NCBI GenBank assembly: GCA_964429875.1
Contig: CAYSDL010000016.1
Coordinates: 1-30,308 of the forward strand
Origin: CAYSDL01 sp964429875
Lineage (GTDB): Bacteria; Fidelibacterota; Marinisomatia; SCGC-AAA003-L08; D37C17
Reading direction: 5' to 3'
DNA length: 30,308 nt
Under the pieces are notes generated by a model, which saw nothing but the letters and a program-made list of their open reading frames with translations, did not search any database and was not told the origin of the DNA. The position numbers and the translations under genes were made by a program. This document shows, piece by piece, positions 22,889 to 30,308 of the stretch (position 1 is the stretch's first letter; each line of letters starts with the position of its first letter).

Positions 22889-25204
22889 TTAGTTATTGCA
22901 AAATCTAGAGGAGTAATAAAGGGGTCTATCTAGCATATATAAAATATCACATTCTTTTTTTGCTTCTCGTGGTTTACTAATTAAATGATAAACATCAATT
23001 AGTTGAAAATGCAGTGGAGCAAAATCAGGATTAATTGTTATACCTAATTTAAAAAACTTAGCAGCATTTTGGTTGTCATTAATATTTTTATAAGATAATC
23101 CTAATCCATAAATTGATTTTATATCTTGATTACTAAATAATTTAGATGCTTTCTGAAAATATGTAATTGCATGATCAAATTGCTTTAATTCAAAATAGCA
23201 ATCTCCAATCATTCTATATACAACTGCGTCATTTTTGTTTTTTTCTAGATATTGTTTATAGGATTGAATCGATAAATCATAAATTTCTAGCTCTTGATAG
23301 ACTACCCCTAATTGATAATGCAAAATGGGATCATCCAATGAATAAGTTAAAGCTTCTTTAAAAACTCCTAAAGCCTGTAAATATTTCTTTTGTCCTCCAT
23401 AAGCTAATCCTAGCTGAAATAAAGACCCCTTAGATTTATAATTACAATAAATACTTTCAAGAAAATATTGTTCTGCTTCAAAGAATTCATTTAATATATT
23501 TGATATATTACCTAGTTTTATTAAAACTTCTGTGTTCTCTTCATCAAACATCAATACTTTTTTAAAATATTTTTTAGCATAAAAATAGTTTTCTAATGCT
23601 AAATATGATTCTGCAATATTATTATAATATATTTGATTGTCTGGATTAAAATCTATCAACCTACTGTATGCATCAATTGCTTCTGAATGTCTATTTTCAA
23701 TAATAAATATATTTGCCAACATTTCTAATGATATATAATCATATGGATTATTAATAATATAACTTCGCAGTGGTAATAAAGCTTCCTGATATTCTTCTTG
23801 ATTATAAAGCAAGTACCCTAATTGATAATTTAGCATATCGTGTTCAATATATTTTTTTGCGGTCTTATATTCATTTAATGCATTATCTAATTGAAAGATA
23901 GATTCATATATTTCCCCTAATGAAAAATGAGCATCTCCATTTATTGGCTCTAATTGAATGCACATCTTAAATGCTTCGATGGCTTGTTTCTTTTTATTAA
24001 GCGATTTATAAGATTGGCCTAGTAAGTAATAGGTGTTTGCATTTTCCATATCTAATAATAATGCTTGAGTAAACGCCTCAATAGATTTTTCAAATTGATT
24101 TAATTTATAATTTGATAGCCCTAAACCATAGTACGCGTGTGCATTATTGGGCGCTAATACATTTACATATTCAAATTGTTGAATAGCATCTTCTTTGTTG
24201 TCTAATTCTAAAAAGCACAAAGCAAGATTAAGATTTGCATGAATGTTTTCTGATTGTAATAATTTTGCTTTATAATAATAACTCATTGCATCAATGTAAT
24301 TGTTGTTTTTCAAATAAAGATCTCCTATTAATAAATAGGGCTTGATATCATTTGGATATTTTGAAATATGATGATTTAAATGATTGATAATTAATTCATA
24401 TGGTTTCTTTTGTTTTAGATCTAAAATTCCTAAGAAAAAATTTGACGTTGTAATTGTACTATCAAATTGTTCAATATCTATAAATGTATTTGATAAATTT
24501 TTTAACATTGTTGTATCGGGAAAATTAAGGTTAATGTAATAATTAAGATCTAAGATGGGAGCATTTAATTTGTAAGAATGATCAAGAGCTGTTGCTGCTT
24601 CAGAAAACATCCCCATATTTAAATATAAAATTGCATTATCTATTAATTCAATTGCTTTATCATTTAATGAATATTCAGATACTAAATTTGTTGAATCAAT
24701 AAATGAACTAGTTAATGTTATAATATTATGAAAAACATTGCTAGAATCAAAGGCAGCATATGTTGAATCATAATTAATATTAGACAAAATAGTAATTAAG
24801 CTATCCATATGATCAACACTATTAGAATCATTTTTTAAAGAGTATATATTTTGATATTTATTTAAAGTGGGGATGTATTTTTTTTGATATAATAAAAAAT
24901 GTAAATATTGTATATCTAAAGCCTGCTTTAAATAATATTGAGACATATCTAAATCTTCTTTTAAGATATATAAATCTGATAGCATATAAAGACAATTAAT
25001 TAAATCTATATTGAAATGACCTAATATATCTTTTTTTAGATCAAAAATATTTTTATAAACAACTATTGCATCATCGTATAAGCCTGCCTCAATATATGAT
25101 TGAGCTAAATTTTCTTTTTCAAATATTGATTCTTGTTCTTGTAAAAAAACAAGGCCAAAACATGTTATTAAATACAATAAACAATATTTTATTATTTTTA
25201 TCAT
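22889..25204 (-). CDS. Exported or anchored TPR-repeat protein
   Basis: This 771-residue protein begins with a short positively charged segment and a hydrophobic stretch at about 7-22, which fits a Sec signal or an N-terminal anchor. I see no good lipobox. Nearly all of the rest is tetratricopeptide repeats. The clearest run is from about residue 290 on, with the A-x-x-x-LG/Y-x-x-A-I-x-x-F/Y pattern repeated (AYYGLGLSNYKLNQFEKSIEAF, for example). No enzymatic domain is visible. TPR solenoids scaffold protein complexes, so a periplasmic or outer-membrane assembly role is reasonable, but this is inference. It is transcribed alone, divergent from ruvB. Confidence 0.85.
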   Translation of the reverse strand: MIKIIKYCLLYLITCFGLVFLQEQESIFEKENLAQSYIEAGLYDDAIVVYKNIFDLKKDILGHFNIDLINCLYMLSDLYILKEDLDMSQYYLKQALDIQYLHFLLYQKKYIPTLNKYQNIYSLKNDSNSVDHMDSLITILSNINYDSTYAAFDSSNVFHNIITLTSSFIDSTNLVSEYSLNDKAIELIDNAILYLNMGMFSEAATALDHSYKLNAPILDLNYYINLNFPDTTMLKNLSNTFIDIEQFDSTITTSNFFLGILDLKQKKPYELIINHLNHHISKYPNDIKPYLLIGDLYLKNNNYIDAMSYYYKAKLLQSENIHANLNLALCFLELDNKEDAIQQFEYVNVLAPNNAHAYYGLGLSNYKLNQFEKSIEAFTQALLLDMENANTYYLLGQSYKSLNKKKQAIEAFKMCIQLEPINGDAHFSLGEIYESIFQLDNALNEYKTAKKYIEHDMLNYQLGYLLYNQEEYQEALLPLRSYIINNPYDYISLEMLANIFIIENRHSEAIDAYSRLIDFNPDNQIYYNNIAESYLALENYFYAKKYFKKVLMFDEENTEVLIKLGNISNILNEFFEAEQYFLESIYCNYKSKGSLFQLGLAYGGQKKYLQALGVFKEALTYSLDDPILHYQLGVVYQELEIYDLSIQSYKQYLEKNKNDAVVYRMIGDCYFELKQFDHAITYFQKASKLFSNQDIKSIYGLGLSYKNINDNQNAAKFFKLGITINPDFAPLHFQLIDVYHLISKPREAKKECDILYMLDRPLYYSSRFCNN

Positions 25205-25237
25205 TTGATAGATATATAATTTATATAAATTAGTTAT

Positions 25238-25311
25238 GCTTTATTTTCAGTATTGTTCCTATATTAATTTACAAAATGAATTAATAAAAGGAATTAATAC
25301 TTTATTAAAGC
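25238..25311. repeat. Nested inverted repeats between the TPR gene and ruvB
   Basis: An outer imperfect inverted repeat (25238-25254 against 25296-25311, with GCTTTA and AGTATT matching TAAAGC and AATACT) encloses a perfect 8-base inverted repeat, TATTAATT (25262-25269) and AATTAATA (25279-25286). It lies in the 175-base divergent gap that must hold the promoters of both genes. It could be an operator or an RNA fold. AT-richness weakens the case. Confidence 0.35.
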
Positions 25312-25379
25312 ATCGATAGTAAAAGATTACTTCTTATTTTATGTCTTGAAAATTTTTATTAAATTCAACTTATAATTCT

Positions 25380-26396
25380 ATGATTAATTCCTTCAATTCA
25401 GAAAAAAATATAACAACTCCTGATAAAATAGAAGAAGATAAGGTACATGAACAAAGTTTAAGGCCCTCTTCTTTTAAAGATTTTGTAGGTCAAACTGATA
25501 TTATCAATAATTTAAAAATTTATATAGAAGCATCGCATAAAAGAAATGATGCTCTCGATCATGTTTTGTTATTTGGGCCTCCCGGCTTAGGAAAAACAAC
25601 TCTTGCAAATATCATTTCAAAAGAATTAGTAGTGAATATTAAAATGACGTCTGGCCCAATAATAGATAAGGCGGGAGATCTTGCCGGGATATTGACTAAT
25701 CTTGATGAAAAAGACACTTTATTTATTGATGAAATTCATCGATTAAATAGCAATGTTGAAGAATATCTTTATTCAGCAATGGAAGATTATATGATTGATA
25801 TTATGATTGACCAAGGACCTAATGCACGTAGTGTTCAGCTAAATTTAAATCATTTCACCTTAATTGGGGCTACAACAAAATTAGGAAACCTTACATCTCC
25901 AATGAGGGAGAGATTTGGAATTATATTAAGATTAAATTTTTATAGCGAAAAGGAACTATACAATATTATAGAAAGATCTGCAAAACTATTGAAAATTCCT
26001 ATTGATAAAAAAGGAGCTCAAGAAATTTCAAAACGTTCTCGTGGAACTCCAAGAATTGCAAATAGAATTTTAAAAAGAGCTCGAGATTTTGCAGAAATTA
26101 TAGGTGATGGAAAAATAACACAGAATATAGCTCAAAAAGCTTTAATAAAATTAGGCATAGATCAATATGGATTAGATGAAATGGATAAAAAAATATTAGA
26201 GGCCTTAGTTTTAAATTTTAATGGTGGCCCGGTTGGTTTAGATTCTATAGGAGTTTCCATATCTGAAAACCCAAAAACAATTGAAGAAGTGTATGAGCCA
26301 TATTTAATTAAACAAGGTTATATACAGAGAACATCTCGAGGGAGGGTTGCTCTTGATAAAAGTTATCAATATTTGAATGTCGTAAAAAAAGATTAA
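25380..26396 (+). CDS. ruvB: Holliday junction branch-migration ATPase RuvB
   Basis: This 338-residue AAA+ motor drives branch migration with RuvA and hands junctions to RuvC. Walker A is GPPGLGKT at 66-73, Walker B ends in DEIH at 117-120, sensor 1 is GATT at 163-166, and the arginine-finger region is MRERFG at 175-180. The C-terminal winged-helix domain is present (LEALVLNFNGGPVGLDSI, then IKQGYIQRTSRGR). No Shine-Dalgarno motif precedes the ATG; a TATAAT at 25371-25376 is too close to serve this start as a normal promoter. ruvA and ruvC are not in the window. It leads a run with queA, ispF, gltX and glnS. Confidence 0.98.
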   Translation: MINSFNSEKNITTPDKIEEDKVHEQSLRPSSFKDFVGQTDIINNLKIYIEASHKRNDALDHVLLFGPPGLGKTTLANIISKELVVNIKMTSGPIIDKAGDLAGILTNLDEKDTLFIDEIHRLNSNVEEYLYSAMEDYMIDIMIDQGPNARSVQLNLNHFTLIGATTKLGNLTSPMRERFGIILRLNFYSEKELYNIIERSAKLLKIPIDKKGAQEISKRSRGTPRIANRILKRARDFAEIIGDGKITQNIAQKALIKLGIDQYGLDEMDKKILEALVLNFNGGPVGLDSIGVSISENPKTIEEVYEPYLIKQGYIQRTSRGRVALDKSYQYLNVVKKD

Positions 26397-26424
26397 TTTA
26401 TATATAATAGAATAAGGAGTAAAT

Positions 26425-27483
26425 ATGTTTTTTGGAAGCGTAGAAAGACCCCCACGTTTATCTGAGTTTGAACTAGAGGTTCCTGAAAAGTTAATTGCAC
26501 AGCATCCACCAAAAAAACGGGATGAGTGTAAATTGATGACTGTAAATAAAGATACAGGTGAAATACAACATGGAAAATTTAAAGATATTGTTAAGCTATT
26601 TAATAAAGGAGATGTTCTAGTATTAAATGATACTCAGGTCTTTTCAGCTAGATTATTTGCTCATAAGGATAAATCAGATGCAAAAGTTGAAGTGTTTTTA
26701 CTTAGAGAATTAGAAAATGATCTATGGGAAGCTATGGTGAGGCCTGCAAGAAAAGTGAGAATTGGGAATAAGTTGATATTTAATAATAAAATTTCTTGTG
26801 ATGTAATTGATAATACCGTTTCTGGAGGAAGGGTCCTAAGATTTGAATATCAATCGGAATCACTATATCCATTTATTGATAAATATGGGAAATCTCCATT
26901 ACCCCCATACATAAAAAGAGATTCTATCCCATCAGATAAAAAAAATTACCAAACAGTGTATGCTAAGAAACGTGGTTCTGTAGCTGCTCCTACTGCTGGT
27001 ATACATTTTTCTCAAGCAATGCTTAATCAATTAAAGAAAAAAGGTGTAAATATTGCTTATATAACATTACATATTGGACTTGGAACTTTTAGACCTATAT
27101 TGGTAGAAGATTTAACAAGGCACCATATGGATTCTGAAAGTTATTCAGTCCCCCTTGAAACTTCTGAAATTATTAATGAAGCACGCCAAAAAAAGAAAAA
27201 GATATGGACTGTTGGAACTTCTGTAGTTCGAACTCTTGAAACTGTTGTTGTATCAGGATTTCAAATTACTCCTAAAACAGGCTGGACTGATAAATTTATT
27301 TATCCTCCATATCATTTTAAAATGTCTGATCGTTTAATAACAAATTTTCATATGCCGCAATCAACTCTAATGATGATGGTGTCAGCTTATGCTACAAAAG
27401 ATATTTTACTTAATGCTTATAAGGAAGCAATTAAGAAAAAATATAACTTTTATTCATTCGGTGATGCAATGTTGCTTCTTTAA
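26425..27483 (+). CDS. queA: S-adenosylmethionine:tRNA ribosyltransferase-isomerase
   Basis: This 352-residue enzyme transfers and isomerises the ribosyl part of S-adenosylmethionine onto preQ1 in tRNA, making epoxyqueuosine. Characteristic segments are IAQHPPKKRDECKLM, VLVLNDTQVFSARLF, the PPYIKR motif, YQTVYAKKRGSVAAPTAG, HIGLGTFRPI, and the C-terminal NFHMPQSTLMMMVSA followed by YSFGDAMLL. The length is normal. An AAGGAGT Shine-Dalgarno sequence lies just upstream of the ATG (about 26415-26421). The N-terminus MFFGSVERPPRLSEFEL carries about ten more residues than many relatives. It follows ruvB by 28 bases, a frequent neighbour in bacteria. Confidence 0.98.
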   Translation: MFFGSVERPPRLSEFELEVPEKLIAQHPPKKRDECKLMTVNKDTGEIQHGKFKDIVKLFNKGDVLVLNDTQVFSARLFAHKDKSDAKVEVFLLRELENDLWEAMVRPARKVRIGNKLIFNNKISCDVIDNTVSGGRVLRFEYQSESLYPFIDKYGKSPLPPYIKRDSIPSDKKNYQTVYAKKRGSVAAPTAGIHFSQAMLNQLKKKGVNIAYITLHIGLGTFRPILVEDLTRHHMDSESYSVPLETSEIINEARQKKKKIWTVGTSVVRTLETVVVSGFQITPKTGWTDKFIYPPYHFKMSDRLITNFHMPQSTLMMMVSAYATKDILLNAYKEAIKKKYNFYSFGDAMLLL

Positions 27484-27488
27484 TTCTT

Positions 27489-27971
27489 ATGGATATTCGA
27501 GTTGGACAAGGAATAGATTGTCATCAGTTAGAAAAAAACATTCCTTTTATTATAGGTGGAATTGAAATTGAGGCTAATGTTGGCATAAAGGGCCATAGCG
27601 ATGGGGATGTTTTGATTCATTCAATTGTAGATGCATTGCTTGGGTCTCTATCTCTTGGTGATATTGGTACTTATTTTTCAGATTCCCCAAAATGGAAGAA
27701 TTGCTCTAGTCATATTTTTTTAAATGAAGCTTTGAATAAAGTTATGAGTAATAATTATAAAATTATTAATATTGATACTACTATTATTTTGCAAAAACCT
27801 AAAATCAATCAATATATTTCTCAAATAAAGAATAATTTATCTAAAATAATAAATATCCCTCAAAATAACATATCGGTTAAAGCAACGACCACTGATCATT
27901 TAGGCTTTATAGGTGAAGGAAAAGGTGTTGCTGCGATTGCTTCAGTATTAATATGCAAGAACAGTCAATGA
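27489..27971 (+). CDS. ispF: 2-C-methyl-D-erythritol 2,4-cyclodiphosphate synthase
   Basis: This 160-residue enzyme of the non-mevalonate isoprenoid pathway forms the cyclodiphosphate from CDP-methylerythritol phosphate. The zinc ligands are D10 and H12 in GQGIDCH and H44 in GHSDGDVLIH. The C-terminal KATTTDHLGFIGEGKGVAAIA motif is intact. The usual G-x-D-V-H is here G-I-D-C-H, a mild change next to a zinc ligand. The ATG lies 5 bases after the queA stop, and the end overlaps the chosen gltX start by four bases (ATGA). ispD, often adjacent or fused, is not in the window. Confidence 0.97.
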   Translation: MDIRVGQGIDCHQLEKNIPFIIGGIEIEANVGIKGHSDGDVLIHSIVDALLGSLSLGDIGTYFSDSPKWKNCSSHIFLNEALNKVMSNNYKIINIDTTIILQKPKINQYISQIKNNLSKIINIPQNNISVKATTTDHLGFIGEGKGVAAIASVLICKNSQ

Positions 27972-29311
27972 AAGTACGTACTCGTTTTGCTCCTAGTCCA
28001 ACTGGATTCCTTCATATTGGAGGTTTGAGAACCGCTTTATATAATTATCTATTTGCAAAACAAAATAATGGGCAATTTATTTTACGAATCGAAGATACAG
28101 ATCAAAATAGATTAATTTCCAATGCTTCTGAAAATTTAATCGATACACTTAATAGATGTGGACTAGAGTATGATGAAGGTCCAAAAATTAAGGGAAATTT
28201 TGGCCCATATATCCAATCTGAAAGATTAAATATTTATAAAAAACATCTTTCTGAATTGATAAATAAACAGGCTGCTTATCCATGTTTCTTTTCATCTGAG
28301 AGTAGAGATGTTTTACAACCAGAACTTAATTTAGAAAAAGCACTTCCTAGAATGAAAGAAGAGAAATATGTAGTAAAATTTAAAATGCAATCTCAAGAAA
28401 AATTAAATACATATGATGAAATAAGAGGAAAAATTACTTTTGATTTAAGTTTAATTGATGATCCAATTATTTTTAAATCTGATGGATACCCTACCTATCA
28501 TTTTGCAAATGTTATAGATGATCATCATATGAATATTTCCCATGTTATAAGAGGTGAAGAATGGCTTTCTTCGTTACCTAAACATATTTTGATTTATAAT
28601 GCTTTTGGTTGGGATTTACCAAAATTTTGTCACCTCCCATTATTATTAAATACTGATAAAAGCAAACTATCTAAAAGACAAGGAGATGTTGCTGTAGAAG
28701 ATTTTTTAAAAAAGGGATATCTTAAAGAATGTTTGATTAATTTTGTGGCTCTTCTTGGTTGGCACCCTTCTGATGATCAGGAAATATTTTCTATTAATGA
28801 GTTAATAAAATCATTTTCATTAGATAGAATCAATAAGTCTGGAGCAATCTTTGATGTTGAAAAATTAAACTGGATGAATAAGACTTACATTAAAAATTTA
28901 TCGCAATCTGACATGCTGTTGCTAATAAAGGATTATTTTAAAGAAAAGAAGTTTGATGATGAAAACAAATTACTCCCAATGTTAGAATATGCTAGACCAA
29001 GAGTAAACACAATGAATGAAATAGTTGATGAAATAAACTGTTTTTTAGTGCATAAAAAAGTTATCATAGATAATAGCGATTATAGAAATTTGAGTAATTT
29101 TTGGATTGATGAATTGAAAAATATGAAAATTATATCTGAAGATAGTATTAAACAGGTTATAGATAAAACTAAAAATTCATTAAATATCTATGGTAAAAAT
29201 TTATTTATACCCTTAAGAATAGCATTAATTGGGAAAGAGCACGGTCCAGATTTATATACTATTATTAATATATTAGGAAAAAATGAAAGCATAGAAAGAC
29301 TACAACAATAA
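27968..29311 (+). CDS. gltX: Glutamyl-tRNA synthetase
   Basis: This class Ib synthetase charges tRNA-Glu. With the chosen start it has 447 residues. The N-terminus MKVRTRFAPSPTGFLHIGG carries the HIGH-type motif HIGG at 16-19, and KLSKR at 233-237 is the KMSKS motif. LRIEDTDQNR and HVIRGEEWLSS are also diagnostic. A frame extending to an ATG at 27953 adds five residues, but the ATG at 27968 overlaps the ispF stop as ATGA and matches the family N-terminus. The C-terminal anticodon-binding part is present (KNLFIPLRIALIGKEHGPDLYTI). The next gene, glnS, follows after 2 bases. Confidence 0.97.
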   Translation: MKVRTRFAPSPTGFLHIGGLRTALYNYLFAKQNNGQFILRIEDTDQNRLISNASENLIDTLNRCGLEYDEGPKIKGNFGPYIQSERLNIYKKHLSELINKQAAYPCFFSSESRDVLQPELNLEKALPRMKEEKYVVKFKMQSQEKLNTYDEIRGKITFDLSLIDDPIIFKSDGYPTYHFANVIDDHHMNISHVIRGEEWLSSLPKHILIYNAFGWDLPKFCHLPLLLNTDKSKLSKRQGDVAVEDFLKKGYLKECLINFVALLGWHPSDDQEIFSINELIKSFSLDRINKSGAIFDVEKLNWMNKTYIKNLSQSDMLLLIKDYFKEKKFDDENKLLPMLEYARPRVNTMNEIVDEINCFLVHKKVIIDNSDYRNLSNFWIDELKNMKIISEDSIKQVIDKTKNSLNIYGKNLFIPLRIALIGKEHGPDLYTIINILGKNESIERLQQ

Positions 29312-29313
29312 TC

Positions 29314-30308
29314 ATGGAAAAAAATTTTATAACTGATATTATCGATAATGATATAACTAAAAAAAAACTTAAAGTTCATACTAGATTTCCTCCTGAACCA
29401 AATGGTTACTTACATATAGGTCATGCAAAATCCATATTTCTTAATTTTGGGTTGGCAAAACAATATAAAGGGGTATGCAACTTACGTTTTGATGATACAA
29501 ATCCCTTAAAAGAAAACATTGATTATATTAATTCAATCATTGAAGATGTCCATTGGTTAGGCTTTAATTGTAAAGATAATGTACTTTTTGCTTCTGACTA
29601 TTTTGATAAAATGTATCAATATGCTGTTCAATTAATTAAAATTGGATTAGCATATGTTGATGATCAAACAATAGATGAAATTAAAAATAATAGAGGAGAT
29701 TATAATAATTCTGGCTTAGAGAGTCCATATAGAAATAGAACTATTGAAGAAAATTTAAAGCTTTTCTCAGAAATGAAAGATGGAAAATATGGAGATGGAG
29801 AAAAAGTATTAAGAGCAAAAATTAATATGAATGCAGATAATATTAATATGCGTGATCCTATAATGTATAGAATATTACATGCTTTTCATCATAGGACAAA
29901 AAATGATTGGTGTATATACCCTATGTATGATTGGGCGCATGGTTTAGAGGACTCCATTGAAGGCATTACACATTCAATTTGCACATTAGAGTTTGAAGAT
30001 CACCGCCCTTTATATGATTGGTTTTTAAAAAAATTAAGTATTCATCATCCAAAACAAATTGAATTTGCAAAATTAAATATGAGCTATACCGTAATTAGCA
30101 AAAGGAACCTATTAAAATTAGTTGATGATGGATTTGTAGAAGGATGGGACGATCCAAGAATGCCTACATTGTCAGGTTTAAGAAGAAGAGGATATACTCC
30201 AAATGCAATCAAAAATTTTGTTTTTAGCTTAGGCATTGCTAAAAGAGAAGCCATATCTGATTTTGATCATTTAGAATATTTTGTACGTGAAGATTTAAAC
30301 TTATCTGC
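29314..30308 (+). CDS. glnS: Glutaminyl-tRNA synthetase (3' partial)
   Basis: The frame opens at the ATG at 29314 and runs without a stop off the right edge, giving 331 residues. The start MEKNFITDIID and the HIGH-motif segment HTRFPPEPNGYLHIGHAKS are diagnostic for GlnRS. So are LRFDDTNP, the YDWAHGLEDSIEGITHS region, the KMSKS-like VISKRN, and the VEGWDDPRMPT and GLRRRGYTP segments. The enzyme charges tRNA-Gln directly, so the cell need not rely on the GatCAB amidation route for Gln-tRNA. The gene follows gltX by 2 bases and is clearly in the same operon. About 40 percent of the protein (the beta-barrel anticodon domains) lies beyond the window. Confidence 0.97.
   Translation, partial: MEKNFITDIIDNDITKKKLKVHTRFPPEPNGYLHIGHAKSIFLNFGLAKQYKGVCNLRFDDTNPLKENIDYINSIIEDVHWLGFNCKDNVLFASDYFDKMYQYAVQLIKIGLAYVDDQTIDEIKNNRGDYNNSGLESPYRNRTIEENLKLFSEMKDGKYGDGEKVLRAKINMNADNINMRDPIMYRILHAFHHRTKNDWCIYPMYDWAHGLEDSIEGITHSICTLEFEDHRPLYDWFLKKLSIHHPKQIEFAKLNMSYTVISKRNLLKLVDDGFVEGWDDPRMPTLSGLRRRGYTPNAIKNFVFSLGIAKREAISDFDHLEYFVREDLNLS

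Noticed and set aside
25346..25376. TTGAAA ... TATAAT as the ruvB promoter
   Set aside because: The spacer is 19 bases and the TATAAT ends 3 bases before the ATG, so transcription would start inside the coding region.

Overview
The window is strongly AT-rich, densely coded bacterial chromosome. Genes mostly abut or overlap by 1 to 19 bases, Shine-Dalgarno motifs are present on many but not all genes, and TTG starts are used. A class III cyclase fused to a long TPR array, a GldA/GldF/GldG-type ABC system with a DUF4340 partner, a split B12-dependent ribonucleotide reductase, and both GluRS and GlnRS suggest a free-living marine-type bacterium near the FCB group. Candidatus Marinimicrobia (SAR406) is my best guess. 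That is inference from gene content and base composition, since no rRNA or ribosomal protein gene is present. I see no tRNA, rRNA, insertion sequence, CRISPR array or prophage.

Layout. Bases 1-291 hold the end of an EamA-type membrane transporter. Bases 311-5980 (minus) form an apparent operon gltA > thyA > folA > cyclase/TPR protein. A 345-base divergent region rich in inverted repeats (5981-6325) separates it from nrdJa-nrdJb (plus, 6326-9495). Next come carA > carB > pip (minus, 14725-9500), whose leader carries a terminator-like hairpin. Upstream of that is def > PD-(D/E)XK nuclease > DEDDh exonuclease (minus, 17061-14837), divergent from an AIM24-family gene and a one-domain asparaginase homologue (plus, 17117-18400). 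Bases 22808-18404 (minus) carry yaaA > ABC ATPase > permease > GldG-like protein > DUF4340 protein. A large exported TPR protein (minus, 25204-22889) is divergent from ruvB > queA > ispF > gltX > glnS (plus, 25380 to the window end).

How the genes fit together. Much of the first half supplies pyrimidine and deoxynucleotide precursors. CarAB makes carbamoyl phosphate, NrdJab reduces ribonucleotides, ThyA makes dTMP and FolA regenerates the folate. GltA is the TCA entry enzyme. The right end is a housekeeping run: Holliday junction migration, queuosine, isoprenoid synthesis and two aminoacyl-tRNA synthetases. The parts least explained by housekeeping are the cyclase/TPR protein, the def-nuclease-exonuclease cassette, the GldAFG-type ABC system and the exported TPR protein.
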